A DNA stretch of 64,000 nt from the NCBI GenBank assembly GCA_036971615.1, contig JAYKKR010000005.1:434001-498000 (forward strand), read 5' to 3'. The notes beneath the pieces were generated by a model. That model saw only the letters and a list, made by a program, of their open reading frames with translations, had not been told where the DNA came from and made no database searches. This document shows positions 33,251 through 43,277 of the stretch, piece by piece (position 1 is the stretch's first letter; every line of letters starts with the position of its first letter). The DNA is from Amyloporia xantha. Lineage: Eukaryota; Basidiomycota; Agaricomycetes; Polyporales; Adustoporiaceae. The position numbers and the translations under genes are program-made.

Positions 33251-35077
33251 ATGTTCTCGGACATAGCCATCTTAGTACTCTTGGTCCTTCTCTTATACCA
33301 CTTCGCACTCACATCTGCCAAACTGGTCAACGTCACCGTCGATGATACCTTTGGTGACCCTTTGACTGGTGCACAATTTATCTACTCCCCGTCCGACGAG
33401 TGGATCGCCGGAGATTCTTCTAAGTACTGTAGTGGATGTCTTTCCTTCATCGATCGTGCTTATGTCCATAACGGTACCTGGCATAATACGTTCTACGATC
33501 CAGGGGAAGATGATACTCTGCAGTCCGCATCAATCTCTTTCAATGGTGAGCCTTCATTGTCAAATCCCCGCCCAATGTTCATGAATCATATGTGGGGCCA
33601 GGCTCAGCGTTGTACGTGTATTGCGTCCTCGTCTACAATGTGTCGGCTCCAGGTAGCAACCCCAGCATGACTTTCATGGTAGATGACCAGGTCGTTGGTT
33701 CATTCGACACTCCTCCCATTAGCGATTCGGAGGACGTGATCTCCTATGATTATTTAGTATATGCAAACGAGACCCTTTCATCGGAGACCCATACATTCAC
33801 TCTTGTCAATTGGGCTTCGAAGAACTCGACACCGCTGGCTGTCCTGGACTACATCAAGTATTCGTAAGTACAAAATCCTTTTTGTGGGTGTCTGTCCATT
33901 GAGGGGACTCTGCTATTCGTACCATAGGACAGACTCCCTTTCCCAACCACGTTCGCCGGCTTACACTATCGGTACCCTCGGGCCGACGCCTTCGGTGGAC
34001 AACCCTCCGGCAGCTACGATAACTGTATATCTCAGCGATCCAAATAGTCAAACCCGGGCTATCATCATCGCAGTCTCGATAGTTGGCGTAACGCTCCTGT
34101 TAGCGTTAGGAGCATTTGCGGTGTTCTGGAGGCGTTATGTCAGAGCAAATGCTTCGTCGAAGGCAAGCTCCCACAGACCGTCGTCTGTACACGGCGCAGA
34201 GTCCCGCCGCTCTGACCCTTGGATGGAAGGCACCTGGGTCAATCAACAGTATAGCCGCCGTCCTTTTCACAAGTCACAATCCAGCGTGGAACAGGCGCTG
34301 CTATCTGCGCATGAGGATTTAAAGGGTGCACAAATGCGAAATGTCTCTGCAAGTCTCATAATCCACACCGTCGCGTCTCGTCGTGAACAGCCCCAAACCG
34401 AAGAATATGATCCCGTTGTCTTACAAGCAAATTCAAACGCTCCTCCAACCTCGCTGCGCGGCTCCATAACAGCAGTAAATGATATGTCTATGAGCGAACA
34501 CCTTCCTCGTCACCCTGCAGTGCTACGGCGACCACTCGTCGTCACCATTCCTGGTCGGGTAAGCTCTGCAGAGCCAGCGCTTCCGTCTTCGTCGTCCATT
34601 CAGCCACCACCCCCTCCGAAATCGCCTAGAAGGAAACTCAAGTCAGCGCTGCGACCCCGATCAGAGCCCGCGTCGACATCACCACCCTCTGCGGGCTCAT
34701 CCCGCACGCGATCGATACCCATGCGCACCACGACGCCGAGCACGGGTACCCGTGGAAGCACTGGATTCGGGGGGGACCGCACGACCATTAACAGCATGTC
34801 CACGCCGACAAGTGTGGACTTCTGCTTCCAGAATCCCTCTGTGCGGTACCTTCCCGCGCGAGCCGACAGCGTGAAGACGATTAAGCTGTCGCCCCATCGA
34901 TATCCTGACGTGTTTGCAGCACTACCGCCTGCACGGACCGTTCCCCTGGAAGGTGCTTCCAGCGACACAGGGTCGACCCCCGTGGGAGACGGTCAAAGAA
35001 AGCGAAGTGACATGGAGTCGAGGGGCCAGCAGAAAGATCTTCCACCATTGGTCGATGGGTTCACTGATTCGTACTAA
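33251..35077 (+). CDS. Single-pass receptor-like membrane protein, one ectodomain unit
   Basis: Three exons (33251-33545, 33602-33863, 33928-35077), 568 residues. Signal peptide MFSDIAILVLLVLLLYHFAL, then an ectodomain beginning LVNVTVDDTFGDPLTG and containing SISFNG at the first exon junction, followed by SALYVYCVLVYNV, SMTFMVDDQVVGSF and LAVLDYIKYS. A Pro/Thr linker leads to a membrane helix (IIIAVSIVGVTLLLALGAFAVF) and a WRRYVR stop-transfer. The 300-residue tail is Ser/Pro/Arg-rich. Order, junction position and ectodomain pattern match the gene at 3975-7967, which carries two such units. Function unknown; presumably a cell-surface protein. Confidence 0.85.
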
Positions 35078-36818
35078 AGGATAATCTACTAGAATACTTT
35101 ACACACTGCCTGTTCTCCTGACCTTACTGACACAATCATCGCGGTAGCATGCCACCATCTGCAGCCATTTTTCGTATTTCTAACTGATGTAGTTCTTTCG
35201 CTTTCGGGTTGTCGCTCCTTTTGCAAAGCCTCTGTCACTTTGTCGTTTCGGCCGAATCGGTCCACTATATGCAAATATCATTCAGAAACTACATACTGCT
35301 AAATATCACAGTTGGCAAGATCATACACAGGAAATTTTACATTCACCAAGTCCCGGAGATCTCTGTAGGAATGGTTTCACACCGATGGTACTACAGCACT
35401 GGGATTCAACCCTCACAGACCTCCACTCATCCTGTGCTTTCCGACGATGACTCAACTATTATATCATAGATTATAGTCCACGATGAGGTCGTATATCTCT
35501 GTTCGCCATACTGCACGCGTATCCAATATTCGCTCCAAAATGGTCGAGCACTCGCGAGGGGGATTTTGCCGACTTAGATTGCTCGAATTGTCATGTGCAT
35601 ATTAACGAGAGGGTCAATTAAAGACCATCATCCGGAACGTCATTGAGTGAGCTAGCACACCAGTGAACGGAGTAACATACATCTTCCTACCAGACACTTA
35701 ACTGGGATATTTATGCAAACCCTGACAATGTCCTTGTCGTAGTAGTCTGAGTACGACTCCTCAACAGCAGCGGCCATGACTTGGATAGATATAAGACCAT
35801 ACGCTGGGACCGAGAGTTGACAAAATTCTTGCCTTCAGGTGGTAGTTAGAGCACAATCGCTCGATAGTCCGAGTACAGTTCCTCGAGCGCGATGCTGGCA
35901 TTGTGCCTCTGAATCTCAGTTGAAGTCATCTGAGCAAGGACAACATGAGTCACTCACCACGGCGTGGAGGGCCGTAGTAGAACACACCGTAATGGTGCAG
36001 AAAGGGCATTGAAGGGGAACTTCATTGCGGTTTGAGAAACGTAGAGCAGCTGTGGGCTGAAGTACTCCCCTCGTCTCGCATCCCTTACATACTTGAGGTC
36101 CGCAGAAAGACATATCACAGCCGTCTACATTGCAAGCTATTGCAACCCTAACTGTCAGATTGGCAAGGTGTACTTTGACTCCATCGCTTGGGATGCCTTG
36201 TGAGTACACGGTCGGACTGAGCTAGCAATCAGTTTAACTGTCCTCGCGACAATGGGAGTATGATTCCCTGTCCCGATATCGGGTCATTCGTCTAAGACTG
36301 ACCTGAAATCAGTGGCGAACGATATTTTGTCATAGATGTAGCGAGACTTACCCTGCAAGCGCAAAAGTAGAGGCTCAACATCATCCTTACCCACCAATCC
36401 GCGCGACCTCAGCTGACACTCATATTTCAAGAAAATATCAGCTGACGAGTATTTACCTTTTGACACCATGAACTGGCCGGCGATAAGAGCGTTGCAGTGG
36501 CTTAAGTTCCGATTGGAAATTAACCCTTGTTCCGATTAGTGGCACAAATGATGAAGAGCTGTTCACTGGGATGAGACATGCACGGTATCATTCTGCTATG
36601 TCGCAGCTCTAAGGCTTCTTGACAAAGTGGAGGACTACCTATATTTTTTCAATGAATGTCAGCAATCAACCACCTGCACTGCATGCGAGGTAAGGGGACC
36701 GATCACTGGCCATGGTACGATGGCGATCTCATAGCCCAGAATGACAATGATGTTCTCTGATTCCGATATGATATATGTTATCCAACCTATGTAGGTCCTA
36801 TGTTCTGCGCAATCATCA
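35078..36818. other. Intergenic with a possible Cys-rich gene fragment
   Basis: About 1.7 kb. The only suggestive content is on the minus strand between 36520 and 35916: a segment reading HCNALIAGQFMVSKG, then a Cys-rich frame. The rest (35078-35900, 36520-36818) shows short ORFs only. Confidence 0.4.
35916..36209 (-). pseudogene. Cysteine-rich fragment, possible remnant
   Basis: An open frame holding ACNVDGCDMSFCGPQVCKGC and later VPLQCPFCTITVC, which looks like a small zinc-binding arrangement (C-x4-C-x4-C-x4-C-x2-C and C-x2-C-x4-C). Upstream on the same strand, frames at 36469-36284 may be earlier exons. I cannot complete a start or a terminal exon, so it may be a remnant or an incomplete model. 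No function assigned. Confidence 0.3.
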
Positions 36819-37747
36819 TTAATATGCGATGCTGACACACTTCCCTTCCCATTGATCCCAATGCGGCAGAATTCCCTCAACCAGAAAATGTGCAACGTCT
36901 TTCCTCGAGACGGTGTAGCTACCTGAGAGCTCCCCCTCCGCCGCTCTGTACGGAATCTTGCTTGCGCCATCTGCCTTGCATGCTCCGTCCGTCAGTAGTG
37001 CTGGCCTCACTACAACGAGGTGTTTCAGTTTTCCGGGCTCTACCAGACCTTCCCTCTCTTGCCACCCCTTAGGCAGGATCTCCGCACTGGGCTCCTCGTC
37101 CGTCCACTCCCAACCCGCGCAGTGCGCAATAACGCGCTCCGCTCCGAGCTTATCTGCATGCGGGCTGCGAAGCAGGTAGCCGTACATTGGTTTGAGAGGC
37201 AGTGGGAGCGCAGCGTGTGAGGCGCGCGAGAGGCCCGTGGAGGAAATAGTAATAAGGCGCGGACCTGAGGGGGGCATAACGGAAAGCAAGGTGAGGAGCG
37301 CTCGCGTACAAAGGTCGGGCGGGGTGATTACAAAGCCCTTGGTGAGGCTGAAGGCCGGGGTGCCGCCTGGTGAGAAGCAGTCATTAGATACAGTCAGGAA
37401 TTAGGAGAAGAAGAATCCTACCAACGGTGAAAAGGACGAGGTCGATTCCCTTGCCTGCGCCGGCTTCTTCAGCTGTTTTCCAAGCGCTTTGAACATCGTC
37501 TTTGTTCAGGGCATCTCCTTTAACGAGTCGTGCAGAACCGGAGGCGATATGGTTCTGGATGGTTGCGTCCGCATCGAAGGCAGACGGTGAGCGCAGCAAG
37601 AACGTCACATTCGCCCTCTTTCTCTATAGATCGACTGGTCAATGAGTCATGAACGTGGTAGGAACGGTGGACGCCGGACTGACCCAGTAACCTAACTGCA
37701 GCGTAGTAGCCAATGTTTCTGGACGCTCCTATAGCGAGGACGTTCAT
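36819..37747 (-). CDS. NmrA-like NAD(P)-binding Rossmann protein (one frameshift)
   Basis: Three exons (37747-37684, 37623-37422, 37366-36819), 270 residues after removing one base. N-terminal dinucleotide-binding strand-turn MNVLAIGASRNIGYYAAVRLL, then VTFLLRSPSAF, ARLVKGDALNKDDVQSAW and LVLFTVGGTPAF, as in atypical short-chain dehydrogenases of the NmrA type. The C-terminal part has YLLRSPHADKLGAERVI and HLVVVRPALLTDG. Exon 2 starts in the wrong phase: one extra base in about 37612-37618 separates EK from the expected NVTFLLR frame, and exon phases balance only when it is dropped. Such proteins can be redox sensors or oxidoreductases; the substrate is unknown. Confidence 0.75.
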
Positions 37748-38701
37748 GTTAATTATGCGGATGTGTGAAGACTCTGAAGAGTGAATAGATGGACTTGGAC
37801 TCACCGCTGCACTCATTGTCATAGGTTATATACTAGCCCGACTCACCTGCCAAGACGAAGGCGCAGCTCTGCCACGCCGACAAAAGTGTTGCAGGACAGT
37901 CATGCCTCCACCGCGCGCATTCCGACAACGGGTGCCGCTGTCATTGTCATGTCAAGCTTAGCTGCCGCAGGATGCTGCGATCCACTGTGAGTACAGAACC
38001 ACGTACTGCACTTGCTGCGGAAGGCACAATCTTGTGTAGAGTGACTACTATTCACCGACTGCCGAAGGTGCACGAATGACGAACGCTGTGCACTAGCTTC
38101 ATAATGCTGATAGCATTGCACTGCATGAAGTTTCGCGTTGATTTACAGGGTCAATGTCATCCTGGTCAGACCAGTTGCTCCGCCAATCAATCGCCGATGT
38201 GATCGCACGTTGAAAGGTTGAAAACCGGTAGTGCTGCACGCCGCTATAGACTAGCACTACTAACGGGACAGTGTCACACATGATTGCCACCACAGCATTG
38301 ATTCTGAGTTACCAATCCACGAACCAACAACAATCTACAGTACACTAACCCAGACCAGACAGCACGTACACGCGCGCTCACCAACTACCACACACCCCGT
38401 TCATCAACCCCGCGGGGGAGAACGAAGTAGTAAGCAGGAGGGAGACAGCAACGAGATGCGCGACTGCAAGTAAGAGATGATACGCACTAGAAGAAAGCGA
38501 AGGACTACGACAGCGCCGGAGAACAATAAGATCGAAGGTGGCAAATGGAGGTGACGATGAGAGGAAGCGAAATATAGGGAATAGAGTAGCTGAGACTGGT
38601 CCGATAAATAGAGGAGAGATCCGTTGGAGATACGACGTAGGACCCAAAGCGAAAGCGAAGATGGTATAGAAAACCGTGCGCGAACACAACGGAGACCAGC
38701 A
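37748..38701. other. NmrA-like promoter and HAC1 3' flank
   Basis: About 950 bp. The minus-strand ORFs at 38378-38715 are hydrophobic by composition and most likely represent the 3' untranslated region of the bZIP gene. No other feature seen. Confidence 0.45.
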
Positions 38702-39927
38702 TCAAAAGACACCAATCTCCTGACCTAGCGGCACTCCGAGATTACCGTCTAGGTCCCACCCATCTAGCTCCAAGTCCAGAGCCGACGGGAAAGCTAGCGC
38801 GTCCGCGTTCGAATCCATCCCTGCGCCTGCGTCAGGCTGGACATTAGGGAGCATGTCCAGCAGTCTCTGCATCTCCGCATGACCCTCCCAGTCTGCAGCT
38901 CCCGTGGTAGGGATGGTCACCGACGGCGAGGCCCCGGCGGGCGTGGTCGACACAGCCTGCCGAATGGAAGGCGTGATTTCAGGTCCCGACGCTGACTGGG
39001 AACGTGACCGGGAGCTGAAGTTGGGGTGCACAATAGGAAGAGGCGCTGACGGGATGGTGGGAGAGGGCGCGAGTATCTCGCGAAGGAGGTCTTCCATGGC
39101 GACTTCGTCCAATGGTGATGGGGGTTCTTGGTCTGACGGCAGGGTTGACGTCGAAGGAGGTAAAGGGGAGGGATCGACAAGCCCGAATCGAAGTTGTAGG
39201 AGGTTGTCGTCCGACGAGAATTCTGGCCCACCCGCTGCCGGGGCACCGATGATAAAGGAGGGGCATCGGTGCTCACCACCCGTGCTAGGTGGCAAGTGGG
39301 CGCAAAATCGTCGAAGGACGTAGAGGAGGTGTTCGAGTTCGGGCTTGGGGGTCGAGAGAGTGCGGGAGAGATGGGGAAAATCGTTGAGGGTGATGGGGGG
39401 ACTAGGACGGGAAACGTAGTGGTGGGTGGCTGTGAGGATGGCGGTGGGTTGGATGAGGTGGATGAGGATGAGGGAGGGGCGGGTACGTTCATTGGGAGAC
39501 CGGAGGCGGCGAGAGCTTTGACGACGGCATCCCAGCCCGTCTCAAGAGTCTTGATCCTCTCTTTCAGCTCCTCGTTCTCCTTGTCCCTAGCTTTCTCTCT
39601 TTCGCGCTGCTCCTCCACCTTGTCGTCCTCCGCGGCGCGGCGAAGGCCTATGAGGCCCATACCTGCACGGAGCTGTTTGTTCTCTTCCTCCAGTTCAGCG
39701 ACGCGGCGCTCAAGATATGAGAACTGGGCCTTGCGTCGGTCGCGCGAGTTCTGTGCGGCGATACGATTGCGATGGGCACGAGCCTCCCTGCGTTCCTCAG
39801 GAGTGATTTCTGAGCGGGACCGCTTGCGAGGCGGGCCGGCGAGGTCAGAGGAGGACGGTGCTGGTGACTGGGATGATTCGGCGGGCGACGGAGGGTAGTC
39901 AAACTCGGTGTCTGCTGCTCGTTTCAT
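38702..39927 (-). CDS. HAC1: bZIP regulator of the unfolded protein response, HAC1/XBP1/Cib1 type
   Basis: Transcription factor activated in ER stress. Basic region NRIAAQNSRDRRKAQ (residues 54-68) runs directly into a leucine zipper (YLERRVAELEEENKQLRA, residues 71-88), in the Hac1/XBP1 style, followed by Ser/Pro-rich and acidic stretches. Unspliced, the frame runs 336 residues to a stop at 38917. Removal of 47 nt at 39284-39238, a proposed Ire1-type intron, switches after residue 214 into a second frame giving 392 residues and ending LGQEIGVF at 38702. The open frame also extends 5' to 40125 without an ATG, so the ATG at 39927 is taken. Expected to be controlled by IRE1 through that splice. 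Confidence 0.87.
39238..39284 (-). promoter_or_regulatory. Probable 47-nt Ire1-type non-conventional intron of HAC1
   Basis: In transcript sense, a 7-base loop TAGCACG closed by a 5-bp stem (CCACC/GGTGG) lies at the 5' cut, and a 7-base loop CGGCAGC closed by CCC/GGG at the 3' cut. The second matches the C-x-G|C-A-G-C loop of XBP1. Cutting after the third loop base of each removes 47 nt and joins the bZIP frame to the long downstream frame. The ends are not GT-AG. A perfect 8-bp inverted repeat (CACCGATG/CATCGGTG) lies inside. Confidence 0.8.
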
Positions 39928-40474
39928 GGCTGATACGTTGAGATACGTGGAGGAGAGGTGGACAAAGGAGGGGCTGGTCTTGTATGAGAAGAGCTTACTG
40001 CGGTCGGAACGCAGGACGTACGTGGTGGTCGTGAAGAACGTAGCGACACGTCCCCTGCCACGTATGCACGACGTCTGTTGTCCTATGTTTGGTTTGTGGC
40101 TGCTTGCGCAGGCGCTTGTCGACATTGTTCGCGCTGCGCCGCAGAGACATTGGTGTCTTCTGTCAAACGTCTGTTGTCAAGTCGTCGTCTCGATACTCAC
40201 ACACCAACTAGTGAATCTGTGTTATTTGGCATATCTCACTTGAGGGCTGCAATAATGCACTGGTCGAATCTCGTCCACCAAGAATAATGGGTCTCTTGAA
40301 GTGCAACCGAGGATATCGGAGTGGCTTAGATGTCAATTCATCGTCCTATAGAGTTCGGTTATCAGTGATTGTACCTTGCGGCACCCTTGCGTCATCCTGT
40401 ATATCATGACATATAAGTCATACTTGCTTTCGCAATCGGTGTGAACATTCGCATCCGTTAACCGTTCTATCGCG
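39928..40474. other. HAC1 5' flank
   Basis: Upstream region of HAC1 up to the inserted element. The proximal 200 bp stay open in the HAC1 frame but have no ATG and read like an untranslated leader. Confidence 0.45.
40466..40474 (+). repeat. Target-site duplication, left copy
   Basis: TCTATCGCG directly before the left terminal inverted repeat; identical to the right copy. Confidence 0.9.
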
Positions 40475-40577
40475 CAGGCTCCTTCCCGCCGTCTTCGGGA
40501 GGTGGGGGCCCATCCGAAAGATTTATGACATACGGAAAACATACCAGCCACACATCGGAACTATCCGAAACTAATTC

Positions 40578-40674
40578 AAACTCCACAATCTTAATCCCCC
40601 TCACCTCCCTACGACGGCTGGCACAAAACATTTGTAAACAAACGGCCTCGGTCAAGGATCGCCTCGATTTGGAA
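40578..40674 (+). repeat. Inner 97-bp inverted repeat, left arm
   Basis: Perfect reverse complement of 41055-41151. The unmatched bases between outer and inner arms (64 on the left, 76 on the right) show the arms are interrupted rather than one continuous repeat. Confidence 0.9.
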
Positions 40675-41054
40675 AGCACGGTTGCCGGAATTCTTCGTGG
40701 CGCGCGGTGGTGGGTCGTACTGAGTAGAGTACAGGACGTGCTGTACTTGACAGTTGACTTCCAAAATTTACTGGGAAAATATCTTTTATACAAAGAAGTA
40801 TATCTGTACCCAGAAGATAGTTACTAATGAGCAGAACAGAGCATTGGTGAGGGTGATTCATGCCAACTTCCTCCTATGGGCCTATTTGTGAATCACGAAG
40901 GGAAAAATCTCTTTATTTTGTATCTTATTTATATTCCTCATGCTTTAAGCATATTACTCAAAAATTTTATAGAGACACAGGCTTGTAGAGTGTTCGAATA
41001 CAGACTCTGTGCACTCGCGCGTGCGCGAGATTTAGTTTTCGCCGCGAAAGAGCC

Positions 41055-41151
41055 TTCCAAATCGAGGCGATCCTTGACCGAGGCCGTTTGTTTACAAATG
41101 TTTTGTGCCAGCCGTCGTAGGGAGGTGAGGGGGATTAAGATTGTGGAGTTT
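41055..41151 (-). repeat. Inner 97-bp inverted repeat, right arm
   Basis: Perfect reverse complement of the left inner arm; together they could fold into a long hairpin with a loop of about 380 nt. Confidence 0.9.
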
Positions 41152-41266
41152 GAATATTCACGTGATTTTCACATGACTATGCACGTGACTTCAGTACCTA
41201 GAATATAGCACAGAGTATTGCCTTAAGATGGGCCCCCACCTCCCGAAGACGGCGGGAAGGAGCCTG

Positions 41267-41275
41267 TCTATCGCG
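41267..41275 (+). repeat. Target-site duplication, right copy
   Basis: TCTATCGCG directly after the right terminal inverted repeat. Confidence 0.9.
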
Positions 41276-41552
41276 GTGCGTCAGTCCAGACGAGCTGTTT
41301 TCAGAAAATGCGTCCACATACGTACCGTGGGTTTGATGTGTCTGGCATATGTGGCGTCAGGGTTTTCAGACAGCTGTTCCTTGTTATCTCAATCCCCATG
41401 AACGAGGCTGAATGGAGACTTCGTTGCACGAAGTTGGTGCCTTGGCGGTCTTTCTGCGTCCAAGGTCGACGAATCGATTTGACGGCCTGTTGTCGGGCGT
41501 CCGAAAGTTCTGTTGTGATGAGTCACTGGACTCCGCAGCGGAAAGTACCTGT

Positions 41553-42020
41553 CTATCGGAACCGGGGATTTTGGACGTACAAAGAATCGATGTACATATG
41601 TGGCTTGCCTCCAGCAAATAGTCCCAGGGTTGGTTCTGCAAAAGGTGAATTGTAGTCACGTACGTATGACTGTCGGAACCTGGGGGCGACGTTACCTCCT
41701 GAAACGCTCCCGGCCGTGTTCTGCGAGACTAGAAGTTGTGTAGTACTTATGTACGGCAACAACGCAACAACGATGAGGAAAGACAGGAAGCACAATCGCC
41801 GCTTGCGACTGTGTTGACGCCGAGCGCCCAACCGCATATTTGTTGTAACGCCTTGCGTGCGGTTCGAATAGAGCGCGGACTGGCGACGTAACACGATCAG
41901 CATAGATAAAATCCGCCGGTTCTTACGCGAGCCGAAGTGAGATTCAACTCTGCCCAAGGAGCGTCTGTACCATGAGGTTCCCAGGCATTCGTTTATGTCA
42001 CCAAGGTCAGAAGCAACCAT
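41553..42020 (-). CDS. Hypothetical small membrane protein
   Basis: An ATG-started 155-codon frame, or 94 codons from an internal ATG giving MRLGARRQHSRKRR. A basic segment is followed by one membrane helix (LCFLSFLIVVALLPYIS), the pattern of a type II anchor, and then only about 65 residues. It may be the first exon of a longer gene whose other exons I could not find, or not a gene. No family recognised. Confidence 0.25.
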   Translation of the reverse strand: MVASDLGDINECLGTSWYRRSLGRVESHFGSRKNRRILSMLIVLRRQSALYSNRTQGVTTNMRLGARRQHSRKRRLCFLSFLIVVALLPYISTTQLLVSQNTAGSVSGGNVAPRFRQSYVRDYNSPFAEPTLGLFAGGKPHMYIDSLYVQNPRFR

Positions 42021-42248
42021 TTTCTGGGAGTCTGGGAGTCATGGAACAGCTGACGTAGAAATAACTTGAATAGTTAAACCTCATAGCACAGATATTGACA
42101 GACAACACGCAACGAGCACAAGAAATACACTTCTCGGGCGCCAATCCCCATACATTCTCCGAGTTAGCCCGTCGACGCCTGGTCCAAGCTTCGGACACGA
42201 GAACATGCGGCTGCTTGGAACCCTTTTGATGATACAAGCACCACAGGA

Positions 42249-42742
42249 CTAGTCATCATGCATTTCGTCGTCCTGTGCGACAAAGGAGTCCTCGCCCTCC
42301 TCTTCGTCTGCAGCTTCAGGCTTGAGGCCGGCCTTGGCAAGCGCGGCAGGGGAGGAGTAGTCGATGCGTACCCCACGAGTGCGGCGCGTGCTGATGATCG
42401 CTGACGGGTCGATCTCGCGCAGGTCATCCTCCTGTGTGGCGACGCGTCATTACGCGTCGCACTCTGCGCCCAACCTATGTGTGGCATGACAAAGACGCAC
42501 CTCGACCATGTCCTCGTCCTCATCTTCGTCCTCCTCCTCGTCTTCCTCGTCGTCGTCATCGTCCACCACCTCTTCCTTTACGAACTTGCCCTTGCCTTTG
42601 CCCTTGTCATTGGGGGACGCGTTCGTGGCGTTCTGAGTGGCGGATCTGCGCGCAAAAAGGGGCCGCACGAATGAGCTAAAGTCTGCGGCTGAAACAAGTA
42701 GGAGAGAACATACGCGCCGGCGGCAGTGGCTTCTGTGGACAT
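42249..42742 (-). CDS. CHZ1: Histone H2A.Z-specific chaperone
   Basis: Three exons (42742-42714, 42645-42501, 42431-42249), 118 residues. Basic Lys/Gly stretch (NDKGKGKGKFVKEEVV), then an acidic run of Asp/Glu, then the CHZ motif DDLREIDPSAIISTRRTRGVR followed by DYSSPAALAKAGL and an acidic end (DEMHDD). Chz1 binds H2A.Z-H2B dimers and hands them to the SWR1 remodeller in the nucleus. Length and order match the family. The acidic run is encoded by a CTC/GTC-rich imperfect repeat that can slip, so its length may vary between strains. Confidence 0.88.
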
Positions 42743-43277
42743 GTTTCAGGTAGTACTGCGGATGTGTTGATGCGAAGTGCGCACTTGGGCGTCGGTATTG
42801 ATATGAGGACACGGGCGGTGGACGGCGAAAAGACGCGTCCGAGTTTGAGGCCACTGGACAATGGAGGCACGTGATTATGGGCGGGTGGATGCCGGAGGGC
42901 GCGCCGGAGCCATGCGGTCCCTTCCCCGGGCTTATCAGCGCCGATCGAACGGATCCGGAGCGATGGCGACAATAGCCAGTTGCTAGCCGTGTTGTAGTCG
43001 TGCAATCGACAGTGTGTGATATTCACCATACATGGGTGCTTTCGCCTCGCTGAAGACACAGTAGTGTACCGCTCACCGCATTCCGACAAATGCACCGAAC
43101 GAGCCAAGTAAATACGTACTTAATACGGAGCGAATTGCTATGGCAGCTGTCGTATTCAGTGTAAAGCGCCGAAGATCCGCGACACATGTATAGCGGGTTA
43201 CGTAACGCACTGGGAGAGGAAACCAAGGGCGCCTCGCGCAACCGTCTTCAGCGCCAGACTGCTGCCAAACGGACATT
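42743..43277. promoter_or_regulatory. Divergent promoter region of CHZ1 and the PPxY-rich gene
   Basis: About 535 bp between two divergent start codons. Short ORFs are present but none is credible; no specific elements recognised. Confidence 0.45.

Larger units (their letters stand above)
40475..41266. mobile_element. 792-bp non-autonomous TIR element (Mutator-like MITE)
   Basis: Begins CAGGCTCCTTCCCGCC and ends with its exact complement. Outer terminal inverted repeats are 39 bp and perfect; an inner pair of 97 bp (40578-40674 and 41055-41151) is also perfect. The element is flanked by the 9-bp direct repeat TCTATCGCG on both sides. It has no transposase ORF. A 9-bp target duplication and long terminal repeats suit Mutator-like elements; hAT (8 bp) is less likely because the inverted repeat does not extend to make an 8-bp duplication. 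Perfect arms imply a recent insertion. Confidence 0.92.

Noticed and set aside
39235..39276. A 42-nt GT-AG look-alike intron overlapping the proposed HAC1 Ire1 site (GTGAGC to CGGCAG)
   Set aside because: Its length is a multiple of three, so removing it would not join the bZIP frame to the long downstream frame.
41850..41880. GGTTCGAAT-like T-loop suggesting a tRNA gene
   Set aside because: Flanking bases cannot pair into a T-stem, and no anticodon arm or acceptor stem could be found.
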